Shown: in pieces, positions 61,201-64,000 of the stretch | Numbering within the stretch: position 1 is the first letter of the stretch | Layout: each line of letters starts with the position of its first letter | Source: Watersipora subatra | Lineage: Eukaryota > Bryozoa > Gymnolaemata > Cheilostomatida > Watersiporidae | Direction: 5' to 3' | Length of the DNA stretch: 64,000 nucleotides | Assembly (NCBI RefSeq): GCF_963576615.1 | Contig: NC_088708.1 | Span: 45,309,196-45,373,195 of the forward strand | Position numbers and translations under genes: made by a program | The notes under the pieces: generated by a model | The model's database searches: none | What the model was told of the DNA's origin: nothing | What the model saw: the letters and a program-made list of their open reading frames with translations, nothing else

Positions 61201-63342
61201 TCCAACATTTCTCACTTATCTCTCAGAATGCAAGTCATCACTAATGATATATAGCCACTATCCTCAATGGATCATTACCTTTCCTCGTTGGCATCAAACT
61301 CTCTTGATCCATTCACTTCATACACCCAGCCAGGAGCAAAGAGAGCTATGGACAGCTGAGCCTTCCTAGCGAGTGCGAGGGCCTGTCAATAAATCAAGTT
61401 AATTTTCTCATTTTCTCAATAATTGGTGGAAGTAAATTGGTCAATCTGATATGGCTTATTAGGTGCCCTGGACGGTGTTTCGCAACATATATATTACCTC
61501 TTTAGTGTTGTAGCCTCCTCCACCAATCATGCCTCGACCAAACACATCTATACCAACAAAGACGTCCTGCAATCTTTCTCCGCTGTTCCTTGCAGAATTG
61601 ACGAGGTTCTCTGCCGTCCATGTGTAGTTAAGGAAGATGGCGTCGCACTCATCAAAAAAGATGCTGAAATAAATAGAATACCCCAGTTTAGAAATGATTG
61701 CGTAGAGTCAGGCCAGCAGCCAAACAGCCACATTCCACAACTGCTTGTGCAACACCAAAGAGAAGACAATTACCTGTTCAGTTCATTCAACTCATTCTGC
61801 CAGGTGAGGTCACCTTGAACAGTGACACTGTCATACCAGATGACCTGAGAGCCAGGTATAGCTAGATGCATCCGTTGTGTTAGCAGCCTCAAAAACAGCA
61901 CAAGGTTTCCTATCTGATCAGCCTAAAACAGGGATGTAAACAACATGTATACATATTGTACTTAGATGATAAAGAGAACACGTGTATTCTACATGTGTTT
62001 TTACTACTATGTTTGCAGCTCGTTACAGACAAATTGCGTAACGCGAGTGTAGTTCAAAGAGCACTACGCCAAGCACAAGAATTAACCAAAGGGCACCCGA
62101 TAAGGCGCTAGGGTACGCGCACGTGGTAACCTACCCTTATCTCATTCTCTATGTTGATAAGCCATCCATCCATCGAGTGGTGGACAGCGATGTTGACCAT
62201 CTGGTCCACAAATTGTTCTAAGACTGAGATGTCACCGAGGAGGTAAGCACATTTTTCCTGTCCATCCTCCCACTCGGTGATGAATGTACCGAGGACTGGC
62301 ACTCCATGCTTGTGGGCAGCATTGATCCAGCACGGCGGAGGAATAGTAATCATATGATGGCTAAAGTACACGAATGTGTCAAGGAGGTGCCAGTGGTAGA
62401 ATCTGTAGGCATCATACTTTTCCGAGCCCTGGACGAACCTGGAGAATACAAATCATGAGCGTGAAGTAAAATCCTTGAGATAATATTAGCCCATCGTCAC
62501 GCTTGAGCTCTGACATTGCGTTATTGTTATGACAATCAGATGATTCGCATGCCACTAGATTTACACTCTACTACTGAGAGGTGATGAGGCAGAGGCCAAC
62601 CTACGCTACGCGGCTGACTCACTCAGCAACAGTAACTTTAAATAGCATGGGTCAGTCATTATCGAAGCTGTGTCAGCTTCGATAATGGCCTACGCCTTAG
62701 ACCAATATCGGAGTTAGGAAAGCATCAGGTTGCTAGCGCATTTCCAATAGCTGACCTTTTGTAACTGGCTACTGAATGGTGTAAGGCTTACAATGAAACC
62801 TGAGCATTTCTAGTGTTTAACTATTGATTGATGCCAATGAAGCTTACGTAGTTGCATAATATACAGCAATGAAAGTATTGATTTATTTCTTAAGAGCCAT
62901 TCATTCCCTCCGGCAGCTGATGCAATTAACGCAACAAGCTAGTGTTCGATATCCCAGGGGCATCGCTCCACAACTTGTCATCGCAGGAGATTGACTAGAT
63001 GGTCTCTAGCCAAAATACAGCAGCATCAAGAACTCCTTACCTTCTATGTGCCATGTCAGAAACTGTTCAAAGATGGCGATTTGACAGGTTTAACAGTGCT
63101 AATGATGCTAGAAAATTTCCAAAATAGAATAGCTAAAGAAATGTTGTATACCTGTCTTCCAGGTAGCCTCCATTCATATCATGACAAGCTAAAGTTTTCG
63201 GTCTGTTCTCCAATCGTTGAGTAGGCTCAAGGGGGGCAACCCCGACAAAGTAGTCATCAGATGGTTGCCATCCAAAGACTTCGTCCAGAGAGTTTATGGG
63301 AGTTGCACAAGGAGATCTCGCATCAGCAGTGTTATGTAGCAT
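58223..63342 (-). CDS. ENGASE: Cytosolic endo-beta-N-acetylglucosaminidase (GH85)
   Basis: Eleven coding exons in transcript order: 63342-63152, 62438-62135, 61922-61774, 61663-61498, 61382-61279, 61034-60926, 60092-59905, 59796-59685, 59531-59362, 59205-58894, 58403-58223. All GT-AG, phases consistent, product 661 residues (human about 743). It cuts the chitobiose core of N-glycans to release free glycans in the cytosol. GH85 signatures: LACHDMNGGYLEDR (~50-64), FVYFSHHMITIPPPCWINAA, HGVPVLGTFITEW, DGWLINIENE with the catalytic pair N159 and E161, VIWYDSVTVQGDLTWQNELN, FDECDAIFLNYTW, DVFVGIDVFGRG, and SIALFAPGWVYE. The C-terminal half is the beta-sandwich region and is less conserved. No signal peptide, as expected. 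The ATG is the first in frame after an upstream TGA; a further 5-prime coding exon cannot be excluded. Confidence 0.96.
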
Positions 63343-64000
63343 CTTGGTATCTATTTGTCATACGATGCCAAGCAATATGCATTGAAATATCTCAACTCTC
63401 TGCTATCAGTGTTGTCAGCCAAACCTAAAAAAGAGAATTATTAGCGTGAATCGCTGCCATAGAGCACCTAGCCCTCCCACCCCGTTACGCTACCCTTCCT
63501 AGCTAAGACGTTAGCGTTACCTACCACATACCTACCGTACCATAAATCAGGTTAGCCATAGCTTAGTTTGCAGAATCTTTGGAAAACACGGTCATTGATG
63601 ACAGGCATCCGCAACAAATCAGCGGCAAATAAGTCCAAATCGATGAGATGATTAAACTGGTGCATTGCACACTTGTACAATTCCTGCAATTAGGGGATAG
63701 AAAATCATTTCGTGCTTACCACCTACTGGGTGGTTGGTCGTGGACGTTCCACTCTGGGGCAAATCCGTTTGGATTCCATCAAGCTAGTGCTAAGTCAGCG
63801 AAAGCCACACACAGCTTTAGTGATTAATCAAGCCGTGATAAGTCTACTAAAGTATATTTCGTTGGTGTTCAACTTACCTCTAATGGTTGCAGAGTTGGTT
63901 CAGCTTGTTGCTTGTATTTCAGTGCTGCGAACGCTTTGTTCCTTTATCTAGAGTATCGGAGAGTTCGTACTAAAAGATGATTATAACAATGGTCTTTCGC
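63343..64000. other. 5-prime flank of ENGASE
   Basis: A short upstream ATG with its own stop lies at about 63364-63354 on the minus strand, ten bases before the ENGASE start. No other gene is recognisable to the window end. Confidence 0.5.

Overview
This is AT-rich, intron-containing nuclear DNA from an animal. It holds four recognisable conserved genes in its right half and a transposon-rich, gene-poor left half. The protein families (an intraflagellar-transport subunit, a casein kinase 1 delta/epsilon, a YAE1-like protein and a GH85 endo-beta-N-acetylglucosaminidase) and the repeats (piggyBac, Ty3/gypsy, LINEs, tRNA-derived SINEs, Helitron-like ends, TTAA-flanked MITEs) suggest an invertebrate, perhaps a lophotrochozoan. 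That placement is inference; no species-level marker was seen.

Layout. 1-955: a 42-bp minisatellite running into a MITE of the TTAA-flanked family A. 2.8-14.8 kb: a pair of roughly 1-kb inverted repeats brackets a region with family B and C foldback elements, a decayed piggyBac transposase (minus strand, about 7.9-8.9 kb) and two more family A MITEs. 14.8-20.8 kb: mostly featureless, with a SINE, a long (AT)n tract and two unidentified candidate exons. 21-25 kb: a degenerate Ty3/gypsy pol region (minus strand). 25.6-27.2 kb: a degenerate endonuclease/RT LINE (minus strand), which runs almost up to the next gene.

27.6-35.7 kb (+): CLUAP1/IFT38, ten coding exons. 36.6-42.3 kb (-): casein kinase 1 delta/epsilon, eight coding exons with several intronic minisatellites; it is convergent with CLUAP1. 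42.3-56.8 kb: no identified gene, but SINE-like sequences, a second LINE fragment with an RT active-site box, Helitron-like termini, a palindrome cluster, a second full copy of element B and a possible unidentified first exon near 49.7 kb. 56.9-57.8 kb (+): a YAE1-like gene. 58.2-63.3 kb (-): ENGASE, eleven coding exons, convergent with the YAE1-like gene.

The exon models were built by hand. Every junction used is GT-AG and reading-frame phase is kept across all introns. The four genes are housekeeping or ciliary and share no evident pathway. I found no convincing new multi-gene system. The most interesting material is repeat biology: a minisatellite that grew out of a MITE, MITE families at TTAA sites beside a dead piggyBac transposase, twin hairpins inserted in one arm of a large inverted repeat, and a kinase gene unusually loaded with intronic minisatellites.
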